Positions 33,697 through 41,605 of a DNA stretch of 52,056 bases are shown piece by piece (the stretch's first letter is position 1; the number at the start of each line of letters is the position of its first letter). The notes below the pieces were generated by a model. It was given only the letters and a program-made list of their open reading frames with translations. It was not told where the DNA came from and made no database searches. This stretch comes from Lachnospiraceae bacterium (lineage in GTDB: Bacteria; Bacillota; Clostridia; Lachnospirales; Lachnospiraceae): the NCBI GenBank assembly GCA_009774175.1, contig VSNG01000027.1, positions 1 to 52,056 on the forward strand, given 5' to 3'. The position numbers and the translations under genes were made by a program.

Positions 33697-36426
33697 TCAT
33701 CTTTTATGCTGTTTTTTCAGCACCTTTTCCCACTCGGCAAGAATTTCTTCGCATCGTTCCGTGTCGATATCCTCTACTGCGTTTTTCAATTTTTCAAAGA
33801 TATCCCGCTGCGCGTCGCTGTAGGAATACTGCCCCATATCCTTGATTACCTTCTCCATGGCGTCCATGTCCAGATTCTCCATGGCTTCCTTCATTTCCCC
33901 AAAAAGCACTGACATTTCGTCATTCTTCGCGGCCCTTCCGCTCTGCTCCTCCTCCTGCTTGACAAAATAGGGCGCAAGTATGCCCTTATAGAACATATAC
34001 TCTTCCAGCATTCCCGGCGTAATTTTATGAATAAGCGCCGCATTGCCGGCGTTACCGGCCGCCTCCATCTGCTCGGCAACCTGTGCCAGATCCAGCGCGC
34101 CGATCTGCTTCGACGCACTCTTTAAGGCGTGCACCTCGACCGTATACTCCTTCCACTGTTCCTTCTGTTCGTACTCCTGTATCATCGCGCACTTTTTATC
34201 AATCACGCGGTAATACTCCTTAAGAACCGACCAGAAAAGATTTTCGTTCCCGAGAAATTCCATGGCTCTCTTCACATCAAGTCCTTCAATGGAAATATCC
34301 GTTGTCGTCTGCGACGCCTTATTATCCCTGTTTGCGTTCAGGCGTGCGGCATTCATCTTTTTGTCTCTGTTTTTCTCAATCTTTTCCGGGGGCAGCCATT
34401 TATGAAGCTTGGAGATAATCACTCGCATCTCTATGGGTTTTGTCACAAAATCATTCATGCCCTCATTGATAAACATTTCCGCCGTTCCCTCAACCGCATT
34501 GGCCGTAAGGGCAATGATCGGCACCTGACCGTTATTTCCCAGAAGACGCCTGATCACTCTCGTCGTCTCCACACCATCCATCTCAGGCATCATATGATCC
34601 ATAAAAATAATGTCATAGCGTTTGTCAGTAGTCATTAATACAGCGTCTTTGCCGCTCAGCGCCGTATCTATTTTCATCTTCAGCGGATTCAAAAGCCCCT
34701 TTACCACCGTCAGGTTGATGGCATTGTCGTCCACCACCAGGATTTCAGCCTTTGGCGCAGTAAAATCAAAATCTTCCGCCTCCATAAAGGATACAGAGCC
34801 GATCTCTTCTTTTCCATTAAAAATATTGGAAAGTCCCAAAATATAAAGCGGCTTTTTCACCACGCGCAGATTGGCCAGATCATAAGAGCGCACCTCCCGG
34901 TAATTTGCCAGAAGTACGCCGCACACGTCGGGGTTCCGCTTCAGGAAATACTGTACCGCCTCTGTAAACAACGGCTGTTCCACAAAAAGATATCCCGCAT
35001 TATGGTCCTTTACCCGGCCCAGATCCTCCTCGGATTCCAGCCTCTCATAAGTAACTCCCAGCTTCTCCATATCCATCGCAAGTTCTCTCGCCGTATACTC
35101 GCTCTGAATGAGGCCCGCCGCCACAAGATTTTTCGCCACCTTTTCCACAGCATAACTGCTGTCTGTCACCTTCTGGGGAATGACAAAAGAAAACGTAGAT
35201 CCCTTCCCGTACTCACTGTCTACATGAATTTTTCCCCGCATCAGCGCCACCAGCTGCCTGCTGATGGCAAGGCCAAGTCCGGTTCCCTCCACATTCCGAT
35301 TTCTCTTGCTGTCAAGCTGCTGAAACGACTGAAAGAGTCTGTTCATGTCGCTCTCCCTGATTCCACGTCCCGTATCCGTCACCGCCACATAGAGCTCTAT
35401 CTCGTCCTCAGATATCTGCAAAAAGTCTATTTTTAAGTTTACATTTCCTGCATCTGTAAATTTGACGGCATTGTTGGCCAGATTTACCAAAACCTGTTTA
35501 ATTCTTATATTATCTCCGTAAAGCCCGCTGGGCAGATTCGGATTCACATCTACCGTCAGATCAAGATCTTTACTTCCAATACGCGTCATGATAATATTGG
35601 AGACGTCGTTAATCATGGACATGGGCTCATATTCCACATCGCTGATATCCATTTTGCCGGATTCAATCTTGGAAAAATCCAGAATGTCATTGATAATCGT
35701 AAGCAGCGTCTGCCCCGAAGATTTAATCTGTCCAATATACTCTCTGGCCGCAGGCGACACATCCTCCCGAAGCGCCATCTCCGCCATACCGATTACTGCG
35801 TTCATCGGCGTGCGGATCTCATGACTCATATTTGCCAGAAAATCAGACTTCATATTGGATGTCTTTCGCAGTTCCATATTCGTAAGGCTCACCTGATATT
35901 TCCCGTAACCGATTTCCGACAGCACATTGGCAATCGTATAAACGGCATTTGATACCTTCTCAACGGTCCGCTCGTCTACAATTCTGATATCCTTCGCGGC
36001 GCGCAGCAATTCATCAGGATCCACGCCGATCTCCTCCGCCACCTTCCGCGTCTTCTCCTCATCCGGCGGTATGGTCAGCATCTGTCCCCCTAAAAAGCAT
36101 CCCACCATATGTCCGTGAGCCATAATGGGCGCGGCAAAGGCCACCAGCCCGGCATGGCAAAAATAGGCGCGGGAAACGCCTGCCTTCGCCGCCTTTTCCG
36201 CCCCTATCCTGTCACATTTTTCGCACCGCCTTCTGCCTTCCTCTGAATTTCTTACATATTTTCCGCAAAACTCCGTAAAGCCCGAAGGTTTTGTCTGAAT
36301 AACCCCACGGGCGTCCGTAATCAAAGACGCGATTCCCGACATGTCTGTAAAGGCATTCTGAATTTTCTGCAAAGTTTCAATGTCTACCAGATCCGTCAGT
36401 TTAAATTCGTTTTCAATGATCGCCAC
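33697..36426 (-). CDS. PocR-domain hybrid histidine kinase with receiver and HPt
   Basis: A 909-residue soluble phosphorelay protein. Residues ~8-175 are a PocR sensor domain with conserved cysteines (C54, C68, C71, C90) and GCFLGGQML. HisKA is MSHEIRTPMNAVIGMAE with H202; HATPase_c carries VLVNLANNAVKF, DTGRGI and GTGLGLAISR. A degenerate receiver-like region (~425-550) precedes the receiver ILVVDDN with D610 (IIFMDHMMP), then an HPt domain with H766 (VEVHALKSASK). There are no membrane spans, so the signal is cytoplasmic; PocR domains bind small hydrocarbon-derived ligands. Co-oriented with the two-receiver regulator upstream. Confidence 0.9.
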   Translation of the reverse strand: MAIIENEFKLTDLVDIETLQKIQNAFTDMSGIASLITDARGVIQTKPSGFTEFCGKYVRNSEEGRRRCEKCDRIGAEKAAKAGVSRAYFCHAGLVAFAAPIMAHGHMVGCFLGGQMLTIPPDEEKTRKVAEEIGVDPDELLRAAKDIRIVDERTVEKVSNAVYTIANVLSEIGYGKYQVSLTNMELRKTSNMKSDFLANMSHEIRTPMNAVIGMAEMALREDVSPAAREYIGQIKSSGQTLLTIINDILDFSKIESGKMDISDVEYEPMSMINDVSNIIMTRIGSKDLDLTVDVNPNLPSGLYGDNIRIKQVLVNLANNAVKFTDAGNVNLKIDFLQISEDEIELYVAVTDTGRGIRESDMNRLFQSFQQLDSKRNRNVEGTGLGLAISRQLVALMRGKIHVDSEYGKGSTFSFVIPQKVTDSSYAVEKVAKNLVAAGLIQSEYTARELAMDMEKLGVTYERLESEEDLGRVKDHNAGYLFVEQPLFTEAVQYFLKRNPDVCGVLLANYREVRSYDLANLRVVKKPLYILGLSNIFNGKEEIGSVSFMEAEDFDFTAPKAEILVVDDNAINLTVVKGLLNPLKMKIDTALSGKDAVLMTTDKRYDIIFMDHMMPEMDGVETTRVIRRLLGNNGQVPIIALTANAVEGTAEMFINEGMNDFVTKPIEMRVIISKLHKWLPPEKIEKNRDKKMNAARLNANRDNKASQTTTDISIEGLDVKRAMEFLGNENLFWSVLKEYYRVIDKKCAMIQEYEQKEQWKEYTVEVHALKSASKQIGALDLAQVAEQMEAAGNAGNAALIHKITPGMLEEYMFYKGILAPYFVKQEEEQSGRAAKNDEMSVLFGEMKEAMENLDMDAMEKVIKDMGQYSYSDAQRDIFEKLKNAVEDIDTERCEEILAEWEKVLKKQHKR

Positions 36427-36458
36427 GCCTGCGCCCTCCTTCTACAGAATATCGTCCG

Positions 36459-37337
36459 TCAGCCTAAAACGCCTTTGATGGTGGAAGATAATTTTTCCAT
36501 GTCGATGGGCTTGGTGAGATACCCCTGGGGCTTCATCGCCAGCACCTCTAAAATTTTCTTTTTTTCGGTCACACCCGTGAGGAACACAACCGGCAGATTC
36601 GCCGTGTTTGCATTTTCTCTGATTTTGGCCAAAACCTCCGCGCCGTTCTCATTGGGCATCTCATAATCCAGAAGCACCATATCGGTCCTTTTTGTCTCCA
36701 GAAATTTCAATGCAATCTTACCGCTGATGGCCGTCGCCACGTCATATCGTTCCGCCAGATAACCCTTCAAAAGTTTAAGTACGCTGCTGTCGTCGTCCAC
36801 AACAAGAATATGCTTCCTTCTGGCAGCCTCAGCCTGTTCTTTCTTTTCCTTTTCCGCCTCTTTGGCAATCTGCGCCAGAAGCTCTTCCGCCACCCGCATA
36901 ACATCATCTGTTTTCAATACGCTCTGCGCTACTGTCACGGATCGTTTTCCCCGGTCAACATCCGGCCGCTTCTCCTTCAGCAGCCTGACAATCCCCTCCT
37001 CCAGCTTCTGGGACGTAATCGGCTTGCGGAATATGGTCACATCCATAGCCGGTGCCACCCGCTCAAACTGGGTGCATTCATCGGAGTCTCCCACAATCAC
37101 AATGGGAATCCTCTCTTCCGCAATCTTGCGTTCCACATTGACAAACCGCTTCAGGTCGTCCAGGTTTTCACCATACAGGCAGTAAACAAGCGCATCCGGC
37201 CTTATGTACTTTACATGATTAATGATATCGTCATAACGATCCGAGGTGCTGAGACACTCGAAGCTGAAATCCATGTAGGTAAAAAATTCGTTAATGACCA
37301 TCTTGTTGTTTCCCGTAAGCAAAACCTTATATTTCAT
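36459..37337 (-). CDS. Response regulator with a degenerate and an intact receiver
   Basis: About 292 residues with no output domain. The C-terminal receiver (~170-290) is complete: ILVVDDDSSVLKLLKGYL, phospho-aspartate in MVLLDYEMP, threonine in VVFLTG and lysine in GYLTKPI. The N-terminal ~120 residues have the same fold pattern (VLLTGNNKMVIN, IPIVIVGDSDE, IFRKPI) but lack the acidic pocket. GGGGG and GGG precede the ATG at 37337; the open frame runs to 37409. It ends 33 nt before the hybrid-kinase gene, so it is the likely phospho-partner of that kinase or its HPt. Confidence 0.85.
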   Translation of the reverse strand: MKYKVLLTGNNKMVINEFFTYMDFSFECLSTSDRYDDIINHVKYIRPDALVYCLYGENLDDLKRFVNVERKIAEERIPIVIVGDSDECTQFERVAPAMDVTIFRKPITSQKLEEGIVRLLKEKRPDVDRGKRSVTVAQSVLKTDDVMRVAEELLAQIAKEAEKEKKEQAEAARRKHILVVDDDSSVLKLLKGYLAERYDVATAISGKIALKFLETKRTDMVLLDYEMPNENGAEVLAKIRENANTANLPVVFLTGVTEKKKILEVLAMKPQGYLTKPIDMEKLSSTIKGVLG

Positions 37338-37498
37338 ATCCCTACCCCCTATATATGGTCGTAACGGCAATATGCCGCTCCTGACCGTTATACAAAACAA
37401 GTATACCAAAATCCCCCACTTTTTGCACTGTATTTTTTTGCAGGATTTCTCTCCCGATTTCCCCTTTGAGAAGGCAGCAAAAATATGCTACTATATTG

Positions 37499-37526
37499 GT
37501 ATCCGTTATCATTAGTATCCGTTATC
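37499..37526 (+). repeat. Tandem 12-bp direct repeat before the hemerythrin gene
   Basis: GTATCCGTTATC occurs at 37499-37510 and again at 37515-37526, a 16-bp period, 35 nt before the start codon in the gap shared with the divergent regulator operon. It may be a binding site for a transcription factor. Confidence 0.5.
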
Positions 37527-37560
37527 GGTTAAACAAAATCAACGATCAGGGAGAGCGCAT

Positions 37561-38457
37561 ATGACAAAAGAGATCAAGTGGAATGACCGTTTTAACATCG
37601 GCGTAGACAGCATTGACACTGCACACAGAAGACTTTTTTCCATCGTCGGGAAACTGATCTCCTTAAACGAGGACGAGACAAAACAACAGCACGCCTGCCG
37701 GGAAGGCATTAAATATTTCAAGAGCTATACGATAAAGCATTTTGAGGATGAGGAAGCCTATATGCGTTCCATCAATTATCCCAATCTGGCCATACATAAA
37801 AGCCTGCATGACAGTTTACGGGACAAGACGCTTCCTGCTCTGGAGGAGGAAATGGCGGCGCAGGATTATTCCCGCGAATCCGTACAGCACTTTCTTGGCA
37901 TCTGCGTGGGATGGCTGAACGGTCATATTATGGTCGAAGACCGGGCCATTACCGGCAAAAATCCGCACAAATGGGTGCACCAGCCTGCAGACGACGTGCT
38001 GGAAGATCTGGAACGCGCAATCATTCAGGCCCTGGAAAGTCTTTCTCAGACAGACGCAAAAGTCATAAGCCGACGCTACAGCGGGGAAGAATTTTCTACC
38101 GGAAAGACGCTGTGTTTCCGCCTGACCTACCGCTCCCCGGAAAAGAAACCTCTCCGTCTTTATCTGGTTTATGAAGAATCGTTGGTTTTACAGGCTCTCA
38201 GTGAAATACTGGAAAAAGAAATCAAAAGAATAGACCAGACAGTGGTCACCGCTATGAAGCTCCTGTCCGAGCAGTTTATCGGCCGTTTAAAAAGTCATTT
38301 CCCTCTCGTGGACGGATACACGCTGGAGCGAAACGATATGATGAGCTTTGAACTGTTTGTCCGTTCCTTCGACAGGGAATACCCTCCCTTCAGCCTTTTA
38401 TTCAGCGCCGAAGGGAAGGGATATTTTGCATTCTGCGCACAGGGCGCTGACATTTAA
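37561..38457 (+). CDS. Bacteriohemerythrin fused to a second domain
   Basis: A 298-residue soluble protein. Residues 1-135 are a complete hemerythrin domain with the di-iron ligands in place: H22, H60, E64, H79, H83, H122 and D127 (HIMVED). It should bind oxygen or sense redox or iron. Residues ~145-298 form another domain (GKTLCFRLTY, LVYEESLVLQALSEI, TVVTAMKLLSEQFIGRL, SLLFSAEGKGYFAFC) that faintly resembles CheX/CheC-like chemotaxis folds but that I cannot assign. GGGAG precedes the ATG. It is divergent from the two-receiver regulator/hybrid-kinase pair. Confidence 0.8.
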   Translation: MTKEIKWNDRFNIGVDSIDTAHRRLFSIVGKLISLNEDETKQQHACREGIKYFKSYTIKHFEDEEAYMRSINYPNLAIHKSLHDSLRDKTLPALEEEMAAQDYSRESVQHFLGICVGWLNGHIMVEDRAITGKNPHKWVHQPADDVLEDLERAIIQALESLSQTDAKVISRRYSGEEFSTGKTLCFRLTYRSPEKKPLRLYLVYEESLVLQALSEILEKEIKRIDQTVVTAMKLLSEQFIGRLKSHFPLVDGYTLERNDMMSFELFVRSFDREYPPFSLLFSAEGKGYFAFCAQGADI

Positions 38458-38464
38458 AATGTGT

Positions 38465-38761
38465 TTAATCTGTATAGGTATATTTTCGCAAAATCCTGCC
38501 GAATACCAGACAGATCAGAACGCCTAGCACGCCCAGAAGAAACATCATCATGGCGGCGCCCGAGCCTTTCCCGGTTCCAAACAGCCCGGTAAGCATTCCC
38601 TGTTCGGGCGCCTGCGCCATCATCGGTTCGCAAACCCGGTCCACCATAAAGCCGCCCGCGGACAGTCCCAGCGGAATGGTAAAAAATTGCAGGTTCCTTT
38701 GATTTTTAATATAATCAGGATGCAAAGGTTGAGGACAGCGCCTTTTACGGCTCTCCTCCAT
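38465..38761 (-). pseudogene. C-terminal fragment of an MFS efflux protein
   Basis: About 98 codons. From residue ~28 the sequence LQFFTIPLGLSAGGFMVDR, then GSGAAMMMFLLGVLGVL, matches the last two or three spans of MefA-like MFS exporters; the preceding residues do not continue the protein and no upstream part is found. The first codons lie in a perfect 10-bp inverted repeat CTCCATGCAA/TTGCATGGAG (38756-38787) which places a GGGATGAGGAC stretch in its loop. Probably a relic, though the small open frame could still be translated. Confidence 0.65.
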
Positions 38762-38829
38762 GCAATGTCCTCATCCCTTGCATGGAGCTTCTGCAATGCA
38801 CAATATTAATGGCATTTTGCCACCTCCCA

Positions 38830-39312
38830 TCATAAATCCGTGCGGAGAACCCGCCAGGCCTCCACCAGCTTTTCCAGCGAATACCCCGCGTTTGCCGGGC
38901 TTGTAGATGGCAGCGTAACCGCTTCCCGTCCGTTCGCCGGATAAATATATTTTTTGTACAGCTGTCCTGCCTTGCCGCCGTTGGTATAAATTTCCCGAAT
39001 ATCCGCGCAGGTCAGAATTTCTGATAAATCGTTGGGCGTCACGTTTCGAATACTCGCGTCCGAAGAGCCTGTGATTTCACAGCCTGCAATCACGTCCCAC
39101 ACCGCTATATGATGAGATAACAGCATTTCCCGTTTCTGTTCAATACTGACCGGCACGGGACAATCCAGCACCTGCGCCATCACGCGCCAAAAACGATTTT
39201 GTTTATGGCCATAGAAAAACTGCTGCTCTCTGGATTTTACGGATGGAAAGCTGCCCAGTATCAAGACTCTGGAAAATTCGTCGTAAAGAGGGGGAATCGG
39301 GTGATAAAGCAT
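38830..39312 (-). CDS. DNA-deoxyinosine (hypoxanthine) glycosylase, UDG superfamily
   Basis: A 160-residue base-excision repair enzyme of the UDG superfamily, family 6 (HDG). GSFPSVKSREQQFFYGHKQN is the diagnostic motif, followed by RFWRVMAQVL and a distal LPSTSPAN in place of the usual HPS loop. It removes hypoxanthine (deaminated adenine) and perhaps uracil from DNA. Start at 39312 is fixed by AGGAG; the open frame extends to 39432. Confidence 0.85.
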   Translation of the reverse strand: MLYHPIPPLYDEFSRVLILGSFPSVKSREQQFFYGHKQNRFWRVMAQVLDCPVPVSIEQKREMLLSHHIAVWDVIAGCEITGSSDASIRNVTPNDLSEILTCADIREIYTNGGKAGQLYKKYIYPANGREAVTLPSTSPANAGYSLEKLVEAWRVLRTDL

Positions 39313-39376
39313 TTTGGGGCTCCTTTTAATTTTTATTGCCGTTTGACATAATCCTCTATCTGTCAAACAAAGTTCT

Positions 39377-39500
39377 CTATCTGTGAATGGTGTCGATGAT
39401 TTCCTCCATCGCCGGAAAATCCGTTTTGGCATGGCTTTCCCTGGGAATAATGTTTCCTGATAACGCCAGCATATTCTCCTGGGTGATACGGGAAAACCCT
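39377..39500 (-). pseudogene. Scrap of an unidentified coding sequence
   Basis: A minus-strand frame ending at TAG (39377-39379) reads … GFSRITQENMLALSGNI, then PRESHAKTDFPAMEEIIDTI. It looks like the real C-terminus of a protein but has no start, overlaps the end of the MFS gene in another frame and has no recognised family. Probably a relic left by a deletion. Confidence 0.3.
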
Positions 39501-40695
39501 AATGCCTGCGTTTTTCCAGTCTTTCCAGAGAAGCCTGCGCGCTGGACAACATTTTTTCATGCATCACAGCCATGAGAACCAATATTGCCAGCAAAAATAC
39601 CGGGTACAGAAATGCGCCGATATGGTTTGCCAGAAAACCGAACACCGGCGGCATAAGACAGGTTCCCATGTAAGCGGATGCCATCTGCACCCCGATCACC
39701 GCCTGCGATTTATCCGCTCCGAAATGGGCCGGCGTGGCATGTATGACCGACGGGTAAATGGGGGCGCAGCCAAGACCCGTAATGACCAGCCCGCACAGAG
39801 CGGTTCTTTCACCGAAAGGCAGCAGCAGGAGCACAGCGCCGCACAGGATCAGCCCCTGCCCAAGCCTGATCATCTGCGTATCGTTTAACTTCATCGTCAG
39901 AAACCCGCCCGCGGCTCTCCCCGCCGTAATTCCGATATAAAACAGACCGGCAAACCCGGCCGCCGTTTCCGCTGAAAGTCCGCGCTGCAGTACGAGGTAG
40001 CTGCTCGCCCACAGTCCTGCCGTCTGCTCCAACGCACAGTAACAAAAAAATGTCACCATGATTTCCTTCGCTCCCGGTATGCTGAAAATCTGCCGTAAGG
40101 AAAGAGGTTTTGCATTTGCTTCCCCGGAATGATCCGTACCTTCCGCCGTCCGTTTTTTCCACAGCGGCAGACTGAAAAGCAGGATAGCCGTCAGCACGAT
40201 CTGGAGAATCGCAATATAAAGGTAGCCCATGTTCCATCCCTGCCCGCCTGTAAGCGCATATCCCATAATATACGGGCCAAGGGATGCTCCGACGCCCCAC
40301 ATGCAATGGAGCCAGCTCATATGTCTGCTGGCATAGTAAAGCGCCACATAATTATTCAGAGACGCGTCCACACTCCCGGCCCCCAATCCGTAAGGAACCG
40401 CCCACAGGCATAACGCGGCATAGCTATGGCTGATGGAGAATCCAAACAGCGCCGCCGCTGTCATAAGCACGCTGAGAGCCGTCACTTTACCTGTACCGAA
40501 TTTTTTCGTCAATCGGTCGCTCTGTAAGCTGGAAACAATCGTGCCGGCCGCGATAATCATGGAAATGCCGCCCGCATAGGAGACCTGTACGGAAAATTCC
40601 CGATACATAACCGGCCACGCAGAGCCAAGCAGAGAATCCGGCAGACCCAGACTGATAAAAGCCAGGTAAATAACCACCAACAGTAATTGAAACAT
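39499..40695 (-). CDS. MFS transporter (FucP-like sugar permease family)
   Basis: A 398-residue twelve-span major facilitator. It starts VVIYLAFISLGLPDSLLGSAWPVM, typical of the fucose/sugar-permease-like MFS subgroup, with a central charged loop (KKRTAEGTDHSGEA, ~190-205) between the two halves. GGAGGGCGC precedes the ATG. The gene is divergent from a broken AraC gene, which probably used to regulate it. Confidence 0.8.
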   Translation of the reverse strand: MFQLLLVVIYLAFISLGLPDSLLGSAWPVMYREFSVQVSYAGGISMIIAAGTIVSSLQSDRLTKKFGTGKVTALSVLMTAAALFGFSISHSYAALCLWAVPYGLGAGSVDASLNNYVALYYASRHMSWLHCMWGVGASLGPYIMGYALTGGQGWNMGYLYIAILQIVLTAILLFSLPLWKKRTAEGTDHSGEANAKPLSLRQIFSIPGAKEIMVTFFCYCALEQTAGLWASSYLVLQRGLSAETAAGFAGLFYIGITAGRAAGGFLTMKLNDTQMIRLGQGLILCGAVLLLLPFGERTALCGLVITGLGCAPIYPSVIHATPAHFGADKSQAVIGVQMASAYMGTCLMPPVFGFLANHIGAFLYPVFLLAILVLMAVMHEKMLSSAQASLERLEKRRH

Positions 40696-40838
40696 GGTAG
40701 CGCCCTCCTGTTTTTCCTCATATTAAAAGAATACCATCAACAGTCCCTTGATACAATTCATTTTCAGACATATAATATAACAAAACCGCCAAACAAAACT
40801 GGTTTTAAAAATCATTTACTACCAGGGAGATTCACCAA

Positions 40839-41605
40839 ATGGGATTACAGAAATGTGGACTGAATTTGAACAATGTATCGAAGGAGCTGCAGCCTCATGG
40901 CAGTCTTGCATTCCCCTGCGCCGGGTACGCATCCCGCCACACGGACCTGCCGGAAGACATTATTCCCTGGCACTGGCATGAGGAGCTGGAAATCATATAT
41001 ATAGAGAGCGGACAGATCCGGGTTAAAATACCCCAAAGATCCTTTTTGCTAAAAAAGGGTGACTGCCTTGCCATCAATGCCAATATCGTCCATTATGCCG
41101 CAGCCGCCCCGGAGGGTTCTCTTCATTCCCTTGTTTTCAGCCCGGCTCTTATCAGTGGAAACAAAGATTCTGTCTTTGCCCAAAAATACATGTCTCCCCT
41201 TACAACCTGTCACGCATCTGTCTTTTCCTGTATCAGGCGTTTGCACCACAGATGGATTTGAAGCAGGCAGCGCCCAATCAGGACAACCTCCGCATCAGCA
41301 AAATCCTCGCCTATATCCATAAAAATTTTGCCGATCCCATTTCCGTGTCTGATATCGCCAGAGAAGCCGGTATCAGTGAAAGAGAATGTCTGCGCCGCTT
41401 TCAAAAAACAATCCAGCTCCCGCCCATCCAGTATTTACTGAAATACCGGGTAATGCGGGGAGCTGAACTGTTATTGGCAAACCCGGCAGCCAGCATTTCA
41501 GAGATCGGGACACTCTGCAGCTTTGACAGCCAAAGCCATTTCGCCAAAATGTTTAAGCGCTTTTACAACTGTACGCCGCGGGAATACCGAAAGCGCAATC
41601 TCTAA
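40839..41605 (+). pseudogene. AraC-family regulator broken by an internal deletion
   Basis: Two frames together encode one protein. The first (40839-41261) carries the cupin-like sensor: PWHWHEELEIIYIESGQIRV and a double-stranded beta-helix pattern. The second (open from about 41203, ending 41605) carries the two-helix DNA-binding domain: ISVSDIAREAGISERECLRRFQ and PREYRKRNL. The frames differ by +2 and roughly 45-60 residues between SPLTTC and ICLFLYQAF, normally present in this family, are missing. A deletion near 41205-41215 therefore removed the link between sensor and DNA-binding domain. Confidence 0.7.
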
